12,524 bases of DNA from Actinomycetota bacterium (GCA_020200675.1 JAIVIG010000016.1:1-12524); one strand, 5' to 3'. Numbered from the stretch's first letter, positions 1-7,675 are shown. Notes: generated by a model not told the origin, from the sequence alone. Translations and numbers: made by a program.

Positions 1-134
1 ATCCCGTGTGCATCCTGGAGGCGATGAAGATGGAGAGCGAGATCCGGGCGAAAAAGGACGGCGTGGTCTCAGAGGTCCTGGCCGAAGCCGGCAAGACCGT
101 CCGCTCGGGCGACCCGCTCGTGGTCCTGGAGTAG
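1..134 (+). CDS. Biotin carboxyl carrier protein/domain, C-terminal end (partial)
   Basis: The reading frame is open from base 3 and ends at TAG 132-134. It encodes the last ~43 residues of a biotinyl domain: the biotinylation motif EAMKM, whose first lysine carries biotin, followed by the usual second half of the domain (GVVSEVLAEAGKTVRSGDPL, then VVLE at the very end). Biotin carriers of this type shuttle carboxyl groups in acetyl-CoA, propionyl-CoA or pyruvate carboxylases. The upstream part is outside the window, so it cannot be told whether this is a free carrier protein or the tail of a biotin carboxylase fusion. The domain ends immediately after its last strand, as is normal. The next gene starts 12 bases later in the same frame, so co-transcription is likely. 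Confidence in the domain is high; the parent enzyme is unknown. Confidence 0.9.
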   Translation, partial: PVCILEAMKMESEIRAKKDGVVSEVLAEAGKTVRSGDPLVVLE

Positions 135-146
135 TCCCCTCCCCGC

Positions 147-1229
147 ATGGTGGAGCACGCGGCCGATTTCGAGTGGCGCGGCGAGGGCGAAGACGCCGAG
201 ATAGTCCTCTACGCCCCCGACGCCGCCACTGCCCAACGGGCCTTCGGACAGACGTTGCCCGCCGCTGCCCTGCCCGGTGTACTGAGCCCAGTCCAGGCCG
301 CCGCCTCGGGCTCGGATCTCGGCTGGATCTCCGCTTCGGAGACGCACGTAGCCCCAGACCTGATAAGCGCGCCGGCGCGGGGTCTGCTGCTCGTCGCCGC
401 CTCCGCCGCAGAGCTCGGCGTGCCACCCGGCGAGGCGGTAAATTTCATCCTACGCAAACTCTCCGAGGTCTCGCTACCCCGCTTCGGTGAGGCGGAGGTG
501 AGGCGGGCGGCGGAGACCGGGGCGTTCTGGGCGGCGGAGGAGGGTTTGATCTCCGAGGATGACCTCGCGCTCTTCGACTACCGTGTATCCGGAGAGCCAG
601 ACTCCCTCCCCCGGCGCGCGCTCTCCGCCGGGGTACGCGACCTCGACCGCCCGGGGAGAACGTCCGTTTACGGCATAGCGGAGATCCTGGACACCGAACG
701 CGCCGAAGCCCTGGACCTGAGCACCGGTGCCCTCGCCCTCTCCGTGCAGACCGGCCCCGAGGACCTCGGCAGGCTCGCCCTCGCCGCCCACCGGGAACGC
801 ATCCTGGACCGCGTCTGGAGCGGGGACTTCGGCGCCACCGCTGAATTGCCGGCCGCCCCGCTGGAGACCGAAGAGGCCGCGGACCTCCTGGCCGCCACAC
901 AGGCGATCGCGAACTACGCGGACGCAAGAGCCGCGCTCCGCCTGTACGAGCTACGCCGGGCGCTCGCCGGTGAGGGCAGGCTCGAGCCCCGAGCGGCATG
1001 GCCGCTGGGCGGCCTCGCGCAGGAGGACGGGTTGCTGCTCCATCGCCGGAACCTGGCGACCGTGGAGAGGGAGGATGCCCTCGTGGCACGTAATTTCGTG
1101 GCGGTCGGAACCGGTGCGATGCGCGCGAGCGCGCCGCCCTTCGGCCCCAACCCCGAGGAGGACCTCTGGGCGTGGGAGGAGGCGGGGCTCCTCGAAAGGG
1201 TAGCGTCCCTGGGTCCGGTGGAAAGCTAG
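147..1229 (+). CDS. RtcB-like protein, apparently catalytically degenerate
   Basis: This 360-residue protein follows the order of RtcB RNA-ligase landmarks from end to end but is shorter (RtcB is usually ~400-480 residues) and lacks most active-site residues. Residues 41-48 (ALPGVLSP) match the RtcB LPGI-GP segment. VAPD (68-71) matches the segment before the DxxCG metal site, but the Asp and Cys themselves are gone (about 76-80 reads APARG). The GNHF histidine is replaced around 171-176 (RTSVYG). The HTGSRG motif has become QTGPEDLG (201-208). Only the VHRKG-like histidine survives (LHRRN, 298-302). The guanylated histidine of the HGAGR motif is absent, yet the C-terminus (EEAGL...VASLGPV, 344-358) resembles the normal RtcB end, so this is not a simple truncation. 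No clear Shine-Dalgarno precedes ATG 147; coupling to the biotin carrier gene is likely. The family call is by recalled motifs only. Confidence 0.62.
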   Translation: MVEHAADFEWRGEGEDAEIVLYAPDAATAQRAFGQTLPAAALPGVLSPVQAAASGSDLGWISASETHVAPDLISAPARGLLLVAASAAELGVPPGEAVNFILRKLSEVSLPRFGEAEVRRAAETGAFWAAEEGLISEDDLALFDYRVSGEPDSLPRRALSAGVRDLDRPGRTSVYGIAEILDTERAEALDLSTGALALSVQTGPEDLGRLALAAHRERILDRVWSGDFGATAELPAAPLETEEAADLLAATQAIANYADARAALRLYELRRALAGEGRLEPRAAWPLGGLAQEDGLLLHRRNLATVEREDALVARNFVAVGTGAMRASAPPFGPNPEEDLWAWEEAGLLERVASLGPVES

Positions 1230-1259
1230 ATGTGTGTTGCGTGGTTGGATGAGCTAAAA

Positions 1260-2219
1260 AGAGGGCCATCCGTAGTCCCGACCTAAGGAGCACCGGATGA
1301 CCCAAGCACAGCATACTCCAGAAGCCACACTCCTGGAAGAAGCTATTACCATCCTGTTTTGCGAGATCGACGACGCCTACCGAATCCTCAACCCACGCGC
1401 AGGTCTCTACACTTCCCTCAAGCAGCTCTCGGACTCTGAGGTCCTCGCCCTCGCGCTCTTTCAGCAACTCAGAGGGGTGGAATCCGAACGCTCCTTCTTG
1501 CGCGAGGCCACCCGCTTCTTCTCCCACCTCTTCCCGGGGGTCGTCGGCCTTCATCCCTCCTCGTTCCACCGCCGCCTACTGCGCAAGCTCAGGCGATTCC
1601 TCGAACCCTTGAGACGCGCTGTCCTGCCCGAGTTGGTGGGAGATCCGGAGACCATGATCGTCGATTCCACCCTGCTGGGAGTCCTTCACCCGCGCCAGGT
1701 CTCTCAATCGGCGGGATTCGACGGGGCTTCTTGGGTGAGGTGGGGTACCTTCAGCGTCTACGGAGTGAAACTCCACATGCTTTGCGCCACGAACCGCATT
1801 CCCATCTCCTACGACGAGCTCACCGCGGCCAACGTCGTCGCGGAGGTTCACCTGACGAAGGAGCTCTTGGACGAGGCGAAGTTGGGGGAGGAGGTAGCCC
1901 GCAAGCTCTTGGCGGATCTCGCCTACCGCAGCGAGAATCTGGAGGAGGAAATGGCCGGGTTGGGGATCGTGTTGGTAACCAGCGAGGCCAGCGGGAGGCG
2001 ACCCGGAATAAGGCAGCAAGTGGAGATCGTCTTTTCGAGCTTGAAGCGGGTTTTCGGCCTCAGCGAGACGTTGGCGACGACCATCACTGGACTTGCGAGC
2101 AGGATAGCGGCCAAGATAACGGCCTACACCTACGCCTTTTACATCAACCGGCTGTTGGGACGTCCTCAAGGCAGGATTAAGGAGTTGTGGTCGTAAACGT
2201 TCTGGCGGATGCTACCCCT
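1260..2219 (+). mobile_element. IS982-like insertion sequence (ends tentative)
   Basis: One transposase gene of visibly lower GC content than its neighbours sits between unrelated genes. Possible imperfect terminal inverted repeats are AGAGGGCCATCCG (1260-1272) and CGGATGCTACCCCT (2206-2219), whose reverse complement is AGGGGTAGCATCCG. They would give an element of ~960 bp, a normal size for the IS982 family. The match needs a gap and no target-site duplication is visible beside it, so the ends are tentative; the transposase itself is secure. The element lies downstream of the RtcB-like stop codon and does not appear to interrupt that gene. Confidence 0.45.
1297..2196 (+). CDS. IS982-like DDE transposase
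   Basis: The 299-residue protein has the build of an IS982-family transposase: an N-terminal helical part with a LFCEIDDAYR segment (20-29), then a DDE/RNase H-like core. The likely catalytic residues are Asp123 (MIVDST), Asp207 (LLADLAY) and Glu243 (QQVEIVFSSLK). The intervening YGVKLHML block (155-162) and the ITAYTYAFYINRLL tail (274-287) also fit the family. A strong AAGGAG (1285-1290) lies 6 bases before ATG 1297. The frame has no stops or obvious deletions, so the element could be active. An IS5-type assignment is a less likely alternative. Confidence 0.85.
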   Translation: MTQAQHTPEATLLEEAITILFCEIDDAYRILNPRAGLYTSLKQLSDSEVLALALFQQLRGVESERSFLREATRFFSHLFPGVVGLHPSSFHRRLLRKLRRFLEPLRRAVLPELVGDPETMIVDSTLLGVLHPRQVSQSAGFDGASWVRWGTFSVYGVKLHMLCATNRIPISYDELTAANVVAEVHLTKELLDEAKLGEEVARKLLADLAYRSENLEEEMAGLGIVLVTSEASGRRPGIRQQVEIVFSSLKRVFGLSETLATTITGLASRIAAKITAYTYAFYINRLLGRPQGRIKELWS

Positions 2220-2245
2220 GCCCGGTACAGGAGGTTCTGGGGTAG
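2212..2245. repeat. Short inverted repeat after the transposase
   Basis: CTACCCC (2212-2218) and GGGGTAG (2239-2245) form a perfect 7-bp inverted repeat around a 20-base loop. It lies just downstream of the transposase and overlaps the tentative right end of the element. It could be a transcription barrier, part of the IS end, or chance. Confidence 0.3.
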
Positions 2246-2280
2246 ACTGGATCCCGGTCGGTAGGCGGAAGGGAGCAGCA

Positions 2281-2505
2281 TTGTACAGAGTCACCATCAT
2301 ACTCAAGAGCGGCGCGACCAAAGACCTTCTTGCGACGGAGTTCGATGTGGACCTCGACCCGAGACATCCGGTCACCATAGAGGCTCCCCACGAGTATCTA
2401 TACAAGGACGCCAACGGCGAAGAAGCCTCACTCTACCTTACCCTGAAGGAGATCGCCGCCATCACCGTGGAGCCAGCGCCGACGAACGCAGGTTCTGGTC
2501 CGTAG
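2281..2505 (+). CDS. Small uncharacterised protein (74 aa)
   Basis: A TTG start at 2281 is preferred. GGAAGGGAG (2268-2276) ends 4 bases before it, and the protein then begins MYRVTIILKSGAT, a typical beta-strand opening. An in-frame ATG at 2209 has no well-spaced ribosome binding site and would lie within the tentative end of the upstream insertion sequence. The 74-residue product alternates hydrophobic and charged strands (YRVTIILKSG, ASLYLTLKEIAAITVEP), suggesting one small beta-rich domain. It has no signal peptide, membrane segment or cysteine. The last nine residues (APTNAGSGP) look disordered. I do not recognise the family. It is separated from the next gene by a terminator-like hairpin, so it is probably a single-gene unit. 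Confidence 0.6.
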   Translation: MYRVTIILKSGATKDLLATEFDVDLDPRHPVTIEAPHEYLYKDANGEEASLYLTLKEIAAITVEPAPTNAGSGP

Positions 2506-2633
2506 GTTCTGACCCGGATCTTGCACGACCAAAGTTCCAGAGGATTGCTCCTGGTCGCCTCGTCTTCTCCGCGACCGATCCACCGCCAACAGAGCATCCT
2601 CGCGAACGCTTCTCGCAACGACTCGTAAAAACT

Positions 2634-2664
2634 TTGTGATGCTCAAGTAACAGTTTGATAAAAT
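2634..2664 (+). promoter_or_regulatory. Candidate promoter upstream of the FUSC-like gene
   Basis: An AT-rich island in an otherwise GC-rich region contains TTGTGA (2634-2639) and TAAAAT (2659-2664). The spacing of 19 bases is longer than the ideal 17. TAAAAT differs from the -10 consensus at one position. It would start a transcript near 2671 carrying a ~100-base leader before the FUSC-like start. The rest of 2506-2773 holds the hairpin listed next and no gene. Confidence 0.35.
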
Positions 2665-2667
2665 ATT

Positions 2668-2706
2668 GCACTCGGGCCTTTCGGGCCCTTTTTACGTCCC
2701 GGGTGC
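2668..2706 (+). terminator. Terminator-like hairpin with alternative pairing
   Basis: GGGCC (2674-2678), loop TTTCG, GGCCC (2684-2688) and a run of five T (2689-2693) make a classic rho-independent terminator on the + strand. It probably ends the transcript of the small gene at 2281-2505. A second, mutually exclusive stem also exists: GCACTCGGG (2668-2676) can pair over 9 positions (one T-G wobble) with CCCGGGTGC (2698-2706). Because the candidate promoter lies just upstream, the structure may instead sit at the 5' end of the FUSC-like leader. Confidence 0.5.
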
Positions 2707-2773
2707 TGTGTTAGCTTGGGAATGCGTTTACGAAAAGCGTGTGAAGGATCATCGACGAGCGATGGGAGGTGAC

Positions 2774-4012
2774 ATGTTCGACAATTGGCGTATAGCGATG
2801 GCGGGGGCAGGGAGTCGCGGGCTTTCGGCTCTGTTCTCCGCGAGGATGTTTACTGAGGGTTGGGCTTCGAGGTTTAGCCGGCGGTTACGCGCGGGTGCGC
2901 GTCAGGTCAGGAGCAGTTGGTGGCCGATCTTGCAGACAGCCGTGGCTGCGAGCGCGGCGTGGTATCTGGCGGCCTTGCTTCTCGGTCACGAGCAGCCGTT
3001 CGTGGCGCCGATAGCGGCGGTCATCTCCCTCGGGGCGACGGCCGGGCGTACGGGACGGCGGGCGGTCGAGTGGTTCTTCGGGGTCACCTTCGGGCTCGCG
3101 GTCGCCGACCTCCTCATGTTTGCCATCGGGACCGGGCCCATCCAGATCGGGCTGGTGGTCGCGCTCGCGATGGCGGGAGCGATGTTCCTCGGCGCGGGGC
3201 CGCTCCTGGTGACCGAGGCCGGAGTCACTGCGCTTCTGGTGATCACGCTAGACCCCTCGACCGCCGGGCTTTCGCCTGACCGGTTCATGGACGCGCTGGT
3301 GGGTTGCTGCGTGGCCCTGACCGTGCATTCGCTGCTGCCCGTGGACCCGAAGACGATAGTGCAGCAGGCGGCTCGCCCCATCTTCGTGGATCTCACGTCG
3401 GCGCTGGAGGAAGCGTCCGGCGCTCTGGCGGCTGGGGACCCGGACAAGGCGGAGGCCGCGCTGCGGCGTGCGCGCGAGATCGACGTGCGGGTGTCCGGGC
3501 TCAAGGAAGCCCTGGACGCTGGATACGAGACTGCAAGGCTCTCCCCGTCCCGGCGTCGCGCCCTCAAGCGCCTGGAGTCCTATGCCGAAGCGGCCGACTC
3601 GCTGGACCTCGCCGTGCGCAATACCCGCGTGCTGGCGCGCGCCACCGTCGGCCTGGTGCGTCACGGCGAGCCCGCGCCGGGTCTGCTCAGCGAGGCTGTC
3701 CTGGACCTCGCCCGGGCGGTCGAAGACCTCGCCGGTTACCTCGAGGAGCCCGGCCGCGAGCAGGAGGCTCTCGAGAAGCCCGCGAGCAGGTTCGCCCTCA
3801 AGGCCGCCGGGGAGGCCACCGTCGCCCTCGACGAGCGCAACGACCTCCCCACCAGCGTGCTCGTCGGACAGGTTCGCTCGACGGCCGTAGACCTGCTCAG
3901 GGCCTCCGGCATGCACCTGGACGAGGCCGCGGGAGAGCTCGACGGCGCCGTGAGCGCGGCCTCCGGCAGCCATCGGGAACACCCCGGCGGGCTCGCGGGC
4001 ACCGCGGCGTAA
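2774..4012 (+). CDS. FUSC / aromatic acid exporter-like membrane protein
   Basis: The start chosen is ATG 2774 because GGGAGGTG (2764-2771) directly precedes it. An open frame continues upstream to 2666 but would put the start inside the hairpin region. The 412-residue protein has an N-terminal amphipathic part, about six hydrophobic segments (roughly 52-70, 75-90, 99-118, 124-140, 142-160 and 172-190) and a long soluble helical C-terminal half rich in Ala, Glu, Leu and Arg (about 195-400). The segment LGATAGRTGRRAVEW followed by FFGVTFGLAVADLL resembles the conserved loop and helix of FUSC/ArAE-type efflux proteins (fusaric acid resistance, AaeB, YgaH-like families), which expel aromatic acids in known cases. 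The substrate cannot be told from sequence. It appears to be a single-gene unit between two terminators. Confidence 0.75.
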   Translation: MFDNWRIAMAGAGSRGLSALFSARMFTEGWASRFSRRLRAGARQVRSSWWPILQTAVAASAAWYLAALLLGHEQPFVAPIAAVISLGATAGRTGRRAVEWFFGVTFGLAVADLLMFAIGTGPIQIGLVVALAMAGAMFLGAGPLLVTEAGVTALLVITLDPSTAGLSPDRFMDALVGCCVALTVHSLLPVDPKTIVQQAARPIFVDLTSALEEASGALAAGDPDKAEAALRRAREIDVRVSGLKEALDAGYETARLSPSRRRALKRLESYAEAADSLDLAVRNTRVLARATVGLVRHGEPAPGLLSEAVLDLARAVEDLAGYLEEPGREQEALEKPASRFALKAAGEATVALDERNDLPTSVLVGQVRSTAVDLLRASGMHLDEAAGELDGAVSAASGSHREHPGGLAGTAA

Positions 4013-4037
4013 TAGGGAATCCCAGACGACTTCTACC

Positions 4038-4080
4038 CCCGGGCGCGAGGGAGGCGTGCGTAGCCTCCCTCGCGCTCGGG
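4038..4080 (+). terminator. Strong GC-rich terminator hairpin
   Basis: The 18-base arm 4038-4055 (starting CCCGGGCGCGAGG) pairs with 4063-4080 (ending CGCGCTCGGG) at every position with a single G-T wobble, around a 7-base loop (GTGCGTA). It starts 26 bases after the FUSC-like stop codon. There is no T-run after it, as is common for terminators of high-GC actinobacteria. The near-perfect symmetry means it could also work on the opposite strand. Confidence 0.75.
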
Positions 4081-4204
4081 TACGTTTCACGAGCCTGCCA
4101 GAATCGCCGCGCGGTGCACGGCGCGGCAGATCGGACTCCGGTGGTTCTGGAGAACGCATGGCGATAAAGTACGAACGACTCGGGACACGGCGAAGGAATC
4201 TACC

Positions 4205-4381
4205 TTGGATCTCGGCACCAAAAACGTCGAAGCGCTCTCCGTGGATACGATCCGCATCCTCACGATGGACGCGGTGCAAAAAGGGAACTCTGGACACCTC
4301 GGCCTTCGAGAATACCCATCCCGCGGAGGGACACTCCTAACAGCCCGGGTTCTGGTTTGTGCGTGGGGCCATCGAGGGTAG
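4205..4381 (+). pseudogene. Transketolase gene remnant (5' end only)
   Basis: Starting at TTG 4205, preceded by AAGGA (4194-4197 plus neighbours) about 7 bases upstream, the frame reads LDLGTKNVEALSVDTIRILT then MDAVQKGNSGHLGLR. This matches the extreme N-terminus of transketolases (family pattern: N-x-IR-L-MDAVQKANSGHPG), including the His of the NSGHPG thiamine-diphosphate site. The conserved Pro after that His is Leu here. Similarity stops at about base 4302, where the family would continue with PMG and following residues. The frame then runs through unrelated sequence to TAG 4379-4381. Only ~35 of ~650 residues remain, so this is a decayed or deletion-truncated copy, not a working enzyme. 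From 4382 to 4483 I see nothing certain beyond an AT-rich patch (4407-4425). Confidence 0.75.
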
Positions 4382-4483
4382 CCTCCCTGGGGCCTCTCGC
4401 CGTCGCATATTTGCAACTTTTTTAGCTCCAGGGGTTCCGTTTGGGCTTCTCGTCGGGTAAAGTCGAAAGAGGGGTATGAGAGG

Positions 4484-7400
4484 GTGATCTTCGGAAAACA
4501 GAGCCCTGGAAGAAGAGAGGCTTCGGCCGGTAAGCCAGAGCCCGTGCGTGTCCATATGCTCGGCGGCTTCTCGGTCTCGGTGGGGCCTCGGACTCTCGAA
4601 GGGAGTACCTGGCGCCTCAAAAAGGCCGCAAGCCTGCTGAAGCTGCTCGCCCTGACGGAGGAGCACCGCCTGCACCGGGAACGGTTGATGGGCCTGCTCT
4701 GGCCGGACCTCGACGAGAGGTCCGCCGCGAACAACCTGCGCTACGCCCTCCACGTGGCCCGCAGGACGCTGGAACCCGCCCCGGACACCGCTTCCCGCTA
4801 CCTGCAGCTTCAGGGCGAGCAGGTGGCGCTGTGTCCGGAAGGGCCGCTCTGGGTCGACGTCTGGGCCTTTGAAGAGGCGGTCGCTACGGCCCGTCGCGCC
4901 CGCGATCCCGTCGCGTACCGTGCCGCGGTGGACCTCTACGCGGGGAACCTGCTGCCGGGGGACCTATACGAAGGGTGGGCGGAGGAGCGGCGGCGGGAGC
5001 TGCGGGGCACGTACCTCGCCCTGCTCCTGGAGCTGGCCGGGCTCCACGAGGAGCGGGGGGAGCTCGAGGCGGCGATCGAGGCGTTGGAGGAAGCGGTGGC
5101 GGCGGAGCCCGCGCGCGAGGAGGCGCACGCGGGTCTTATGCGACTTCACGCCCTCTCCGGTCGGCGGGGACAGGCCTTGAGGCAGTACGAGTGGTTCTCG
5201 GAGGTGCTCTCCGGGGAGTTCGGCGCCGAACCCGGCGCGGAGATTCGAGAGCTGCGCGAGGAGATCTCGTCCGGCGCCTTCCCGAACCGGCGCCCCGCCG
5301 GCCCGCCGGAGCCTGCTACTGTCGCCGACCGCTACTACGGTCGGCATAACCTGCCAGTCTACTCGAGCAGCTTCGTCGGACGCGAGCGCGAGATGGTCGA
5401 GGTCAAGCGCGCCCTGGCGATGACCCGCCTCTTGACGCTCACGGGGGCTGGGGGTTCGGGCAAGACCCGGTTGGCCCTGGCGGTGGCCGGGGAGCTGGCG
5501 GGGGCGTATCCGGACGGGGTGTGGCTGGTCGAGCTCGCGCCGCTCTCGGAAGGGACGCTCGTGCCCAAGACGGTGGCCGAAGTTCTTCGCGTGAGCGAGC
5601 AGGCCGAGCGTCCGGTCACCGAGACGCTCGTCGATGCTATGAGGAACAAGGAAGCCCTGATCCTGCTCGACAACTGCGAGCACGTAGTGGATGCCTGTGC
5701 CGGACTGGTAGAGGCGCTCTTGGGCTCCTGCCCACGCCTGCGAATCCTGGTGACGAGCCGGGAACCTCTGAGCATCGCGGGCGAGGCGAACCGGCTGGTG
5801 CCCTCCCTCTCCCTGCCGGATTCCGAGCGTTCGCCTACTGTCGAGGAGCTGGCGGGCTACGAGTCGGCGCGGCTCTTCGTGGAGCGAGCCCTGTGCAAGT
5901 CCTCCGACTTCGCGCTGACACCCGAGAACGCGGGGACGGTGGCGGGGATCTGCTGGCAGCTCGACGGCATACCGCTCGCCATAGAGCTTGCGGCGGCGAG
6001 GGTTGGTTCGTTGTCCGTCGAGCAGATCTCCGAGAGGCTCAAGGATTCCCTGAAGCTCCTGACGGGCGGCAGCCGGACGGCCACGCCGCGCCAGCGGACC
6101 CTGCGGGGAGCCCTCGACTGGGGCTACGAGCTGCTCGAAGAGCCGGAGAAGCGGCTGTTCTGTCGCGTGTCTGTCTTCGCGGGCGGTTGGACTCTGGAGG
6201 CCGCGGAGGCGGTGGGGGCGGGCGAAGGCATCGAGGAGGACGACGTTTTGGACCTCGTCTCGCGGCTGGTAGAGAAGTCGCTGGTGGTCGCCGGGGCCAC
6301 GCCGGGGGGCGACCTGCGCTACAGGATGCTCGAGCCCGTGCGCCAGTACGGCCGGGAGCGGTTGGAGGCCGCGGCCAAGATGGCCGCTTGTCCAGAGGAG
6401 ATGGAGGCGACGCGGCGGCGGCACGCGGCCTGGTACCTGGCGCTCGCGGAGGAGGCCGAGCCGAAGCTGGTCGGGGCGGAGCAGGCCGGCTGGCTGGATC
6501 GGCTGGAGACCGAGCACGACAACCTGCGGGCAGCCCTCGAATGGTTCCTGGGCGCTAATCTGGGGGAGGCGGAGAAGGGGCTTCGGCTCGCCGGGGCTCT
6601 GGGGGAGTTCTGGCGGGTACGCGGGCATCTCGGCGAGGGATTGCGGTGGCTGGAGGTGGCACTGGCGAACGGGGAAGAGGCGCCGCACGCGCGGGTGAAG
6701 GCGCTAGTCCACGCGGGGTGGATAGCGTGGGTCCGCGCGGATTTCGGGCATTCGACGGCGTTCAGCGAGGAGGCCCTGGCGCTCTCCCGGAAGCTGGGGG
6801 ATATGGCGGGCGCGGCGACGGCCCTCTTCAACCTGGGAATGGTCGCCATATACGACCAGATGAGGGCGGAAGAAGCCCGGGCGCTCTTCGAGGAGTCCCT
6901 CGCGCTGCAGCGCGAGCTGGGCGATGGGGCGGGTGCGAGCCGCGCGCTCCAGAGGCTCGGTTTGATCTCGGTCGTCCAGCAAGATTTCGGGCGGGCGGCG
7001 GCGCTATACGAGGAGAGCCTGATGCTGGCCCGGAAGGCGGGGGACAAGGTGGTGATCGCCGTCTCGCTCTGGCTGGGGTCGCTCGTCCACCTGGGCCTGG
7101 GTGACCACCGTCTCGTGAGGGCGCTCGGCGAGGAAGGTTTTGCCCTGGTCAGACAAACCGGCCACACGCATATTAACGCCTTGATACTGCACGTCCTGGC
7201 GGCCTCGGCCGGCTCGCAAGGACGACCGGCCCGCTCGGCCCGGCTGTGGGGAGCGGCGGAGACGCTGAGAGAGGCCCTCGGCGTCGCCCTCGGACCCGCC
7301 GAACGCTACCATTACGGCCCCTACATCGCCGCCGCCCGTGACCAGCTAGACGAAGTGACCTGGGAGACGGCCTGGGCCGAGGGGCGGGCGATGACGCTGG

Positions 7401-7675
7401 AGGAGGCCGTCGAGCACGCTCTGTCAGAGGAGAAGTCTGCAGCTCCCGCGGGACCACCCCAGAATGCAACACCGATCAAGCTAACCCGCCGCGAACGGGA
7501 GGTCGCGGCCCTCGTAGCACGGGGGTTGTCCAGCCGGCAGGTAGCCTCGGCGCTTACGATCTCCGAACGCACCGCCGACAACCACGTCGCCAACGTTCTC
7601 AAGAAGCTCGGCATCCACTCACGCGACGAGATCGGCGACTGGCTAGAGGATCAACGACCGCAAGGGGCGGGCTAG
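4484..7675 (+). CDS. BTAD / NB-ARC / LuxR-type transcriptional regulator (1063 aa)
   Basis: The GTG start at 4484 follows GAAAGAGGGG (4465-4474). Domains in order: an OmpR-like winged helix (about 21-98, VRVHMLGGFSV to ARRTLEP) and a bacterial transcriptional activation domain (about 125-262); then an NB-ARC STAND ATPase with Walker A GAGGSGKT (321-328), Walker B ALILLDNCEH (391-400), ILVTSR (421-426) and GIPLAIELAAAR (495-506); a helical, TPR-like region (about 640-960, with repeats such as ARALFEESLALQRELGD and AAALYEESLMLARKAGD); and a LuxR/GerE helix-turn-helix at the C-terminus (LTRREREVAALVARGLSSRQ, 1000-1019, to ~1055). Such proteins act as nucleotide-controlled transcription switches, with the repeats sensing a ligand or partner. 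Having DNA-binding domains at both ends is unusual. Short hairpins (7700-7736) separate it from the peroxidase-like gene, which it may control. Confidence 0.92.
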   Translation: MIFGKQSPGRREASAGKPEPVRVHMLGGFSVSVGPRTLEGSTWRLKKAASLLKLLALTEEHRLHRERLMGLLWPDLDERSAANNLRYALHVARRTLEPAPDTASRYLQLQGEQVALCPEGPLWVDVWAFEEAVATARRARDPVAYRAAVDLYAGNLLPGDLYEGWAEERRRELRGTYLALLLELAGLHEERGELEAAIEALEEAVAAEPAREEAHAGLMRLHALSGRRGQALRQYEWFSEVLSGEFGAEPGAEIRELREEISSGAFPNRRPAGPPEPATVADRYYGRHNLPVYSSSFVGREREMVEVKRALAMTRLLTLTGAGGSGKTRLALAVAGELAGAYPDGVWLVELAPLSEGTLVPKTVAEVLRVSEQAERPVTETLVDAMRNKEALILLDNCEHVVDACAGLVEALLGSCPRLRILVTSREPLSIAGEANRLVPSLSLPDSERSPTVEELAGYESARLFVERALCKSSDFALTPENAGTVAGICWQLDGIPLAIELAAARVGSLSVEQISERLKDSLKLLTGGSRTATPRQRTLRGALDWGYELLEEPEKRLFCRVSVFAGGWTLEAAEAVGAGEGIEEDDVLDLVSRLVEKSLVVAGATPGGDLRYRMLEPVRQYGRERLEAAAKMAACPEEMEATRRRHAAWYLALAEEAEPKLVGAEQAGWLDRLETEHDNLRAALEWFLGANLGEAEKGLRLAGALGEFWRVRGHLGEGLRWLEVALANGEEAPHARVKALVHAGWIAWVRADFGHSTAFSEEALALSRKLGDMAGAATALFNLGMVAIYDQMRAEEARALFEESLALQRELGDGAGASRALQRLGLISVVQQDFGRAAALYEESLMLARKAGDKVVIAVSLWLGSLVHLGLGDHRLVRALGEEGFALVRQTGHTHINALILHVLAASAGSQGRPARSARLWGAAETLREALGVALGPAERYHYGPYIAAARDQLDEVTWETAWAEGRAMTLEEAVEHALSEEKSAAPAGPPQNATPIKLTRREREVAALVARGLSSRQVASALTISERTADNHVANVLKKLGIHSRDEIGDWLEDQRPQGAG

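Noticed and set aside
3..1229. The biotin carrier and RtcB-like genes share one frame separated by a single TAG (132-134)
   Set aside because: The carrier domain ends naturally at the stop and a fresh ATG follows four codons later; sharing a frame happens by chance one time in three.
445..1569. Long open frame on the minus strand running across the RtcB-like gene and the transposase
   Set aside because: It overlaps two better-supported genes, is dominated by Arg, Pro and Gly runs typical of GC-rich antisense frames, and matches no family I recognise.
4106..4127. GCCGCGC / GCGCGGC 7-bp inverted repeat after the FUSC-like terminator
   Set aside because: Short GC-only stems are expected by chance in such DNA and it has no clear position relative to a gene.
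2229..4355. GGTTCTGG occurs several times (about 2233, 2492, 4143 and 4349)
   Set aside because: An 8-base word with irregular spacing and no shared position relative to genes; similar words also occur inside coding regions, so chance is likely.
4964..6688. 574-codon open frame on the minus strand inside the regulator gene
   Set aside because: It is antisense to a gene with clear domains and has the low-complexity composition expected from the complementary strand of GC-rich coding sequence.
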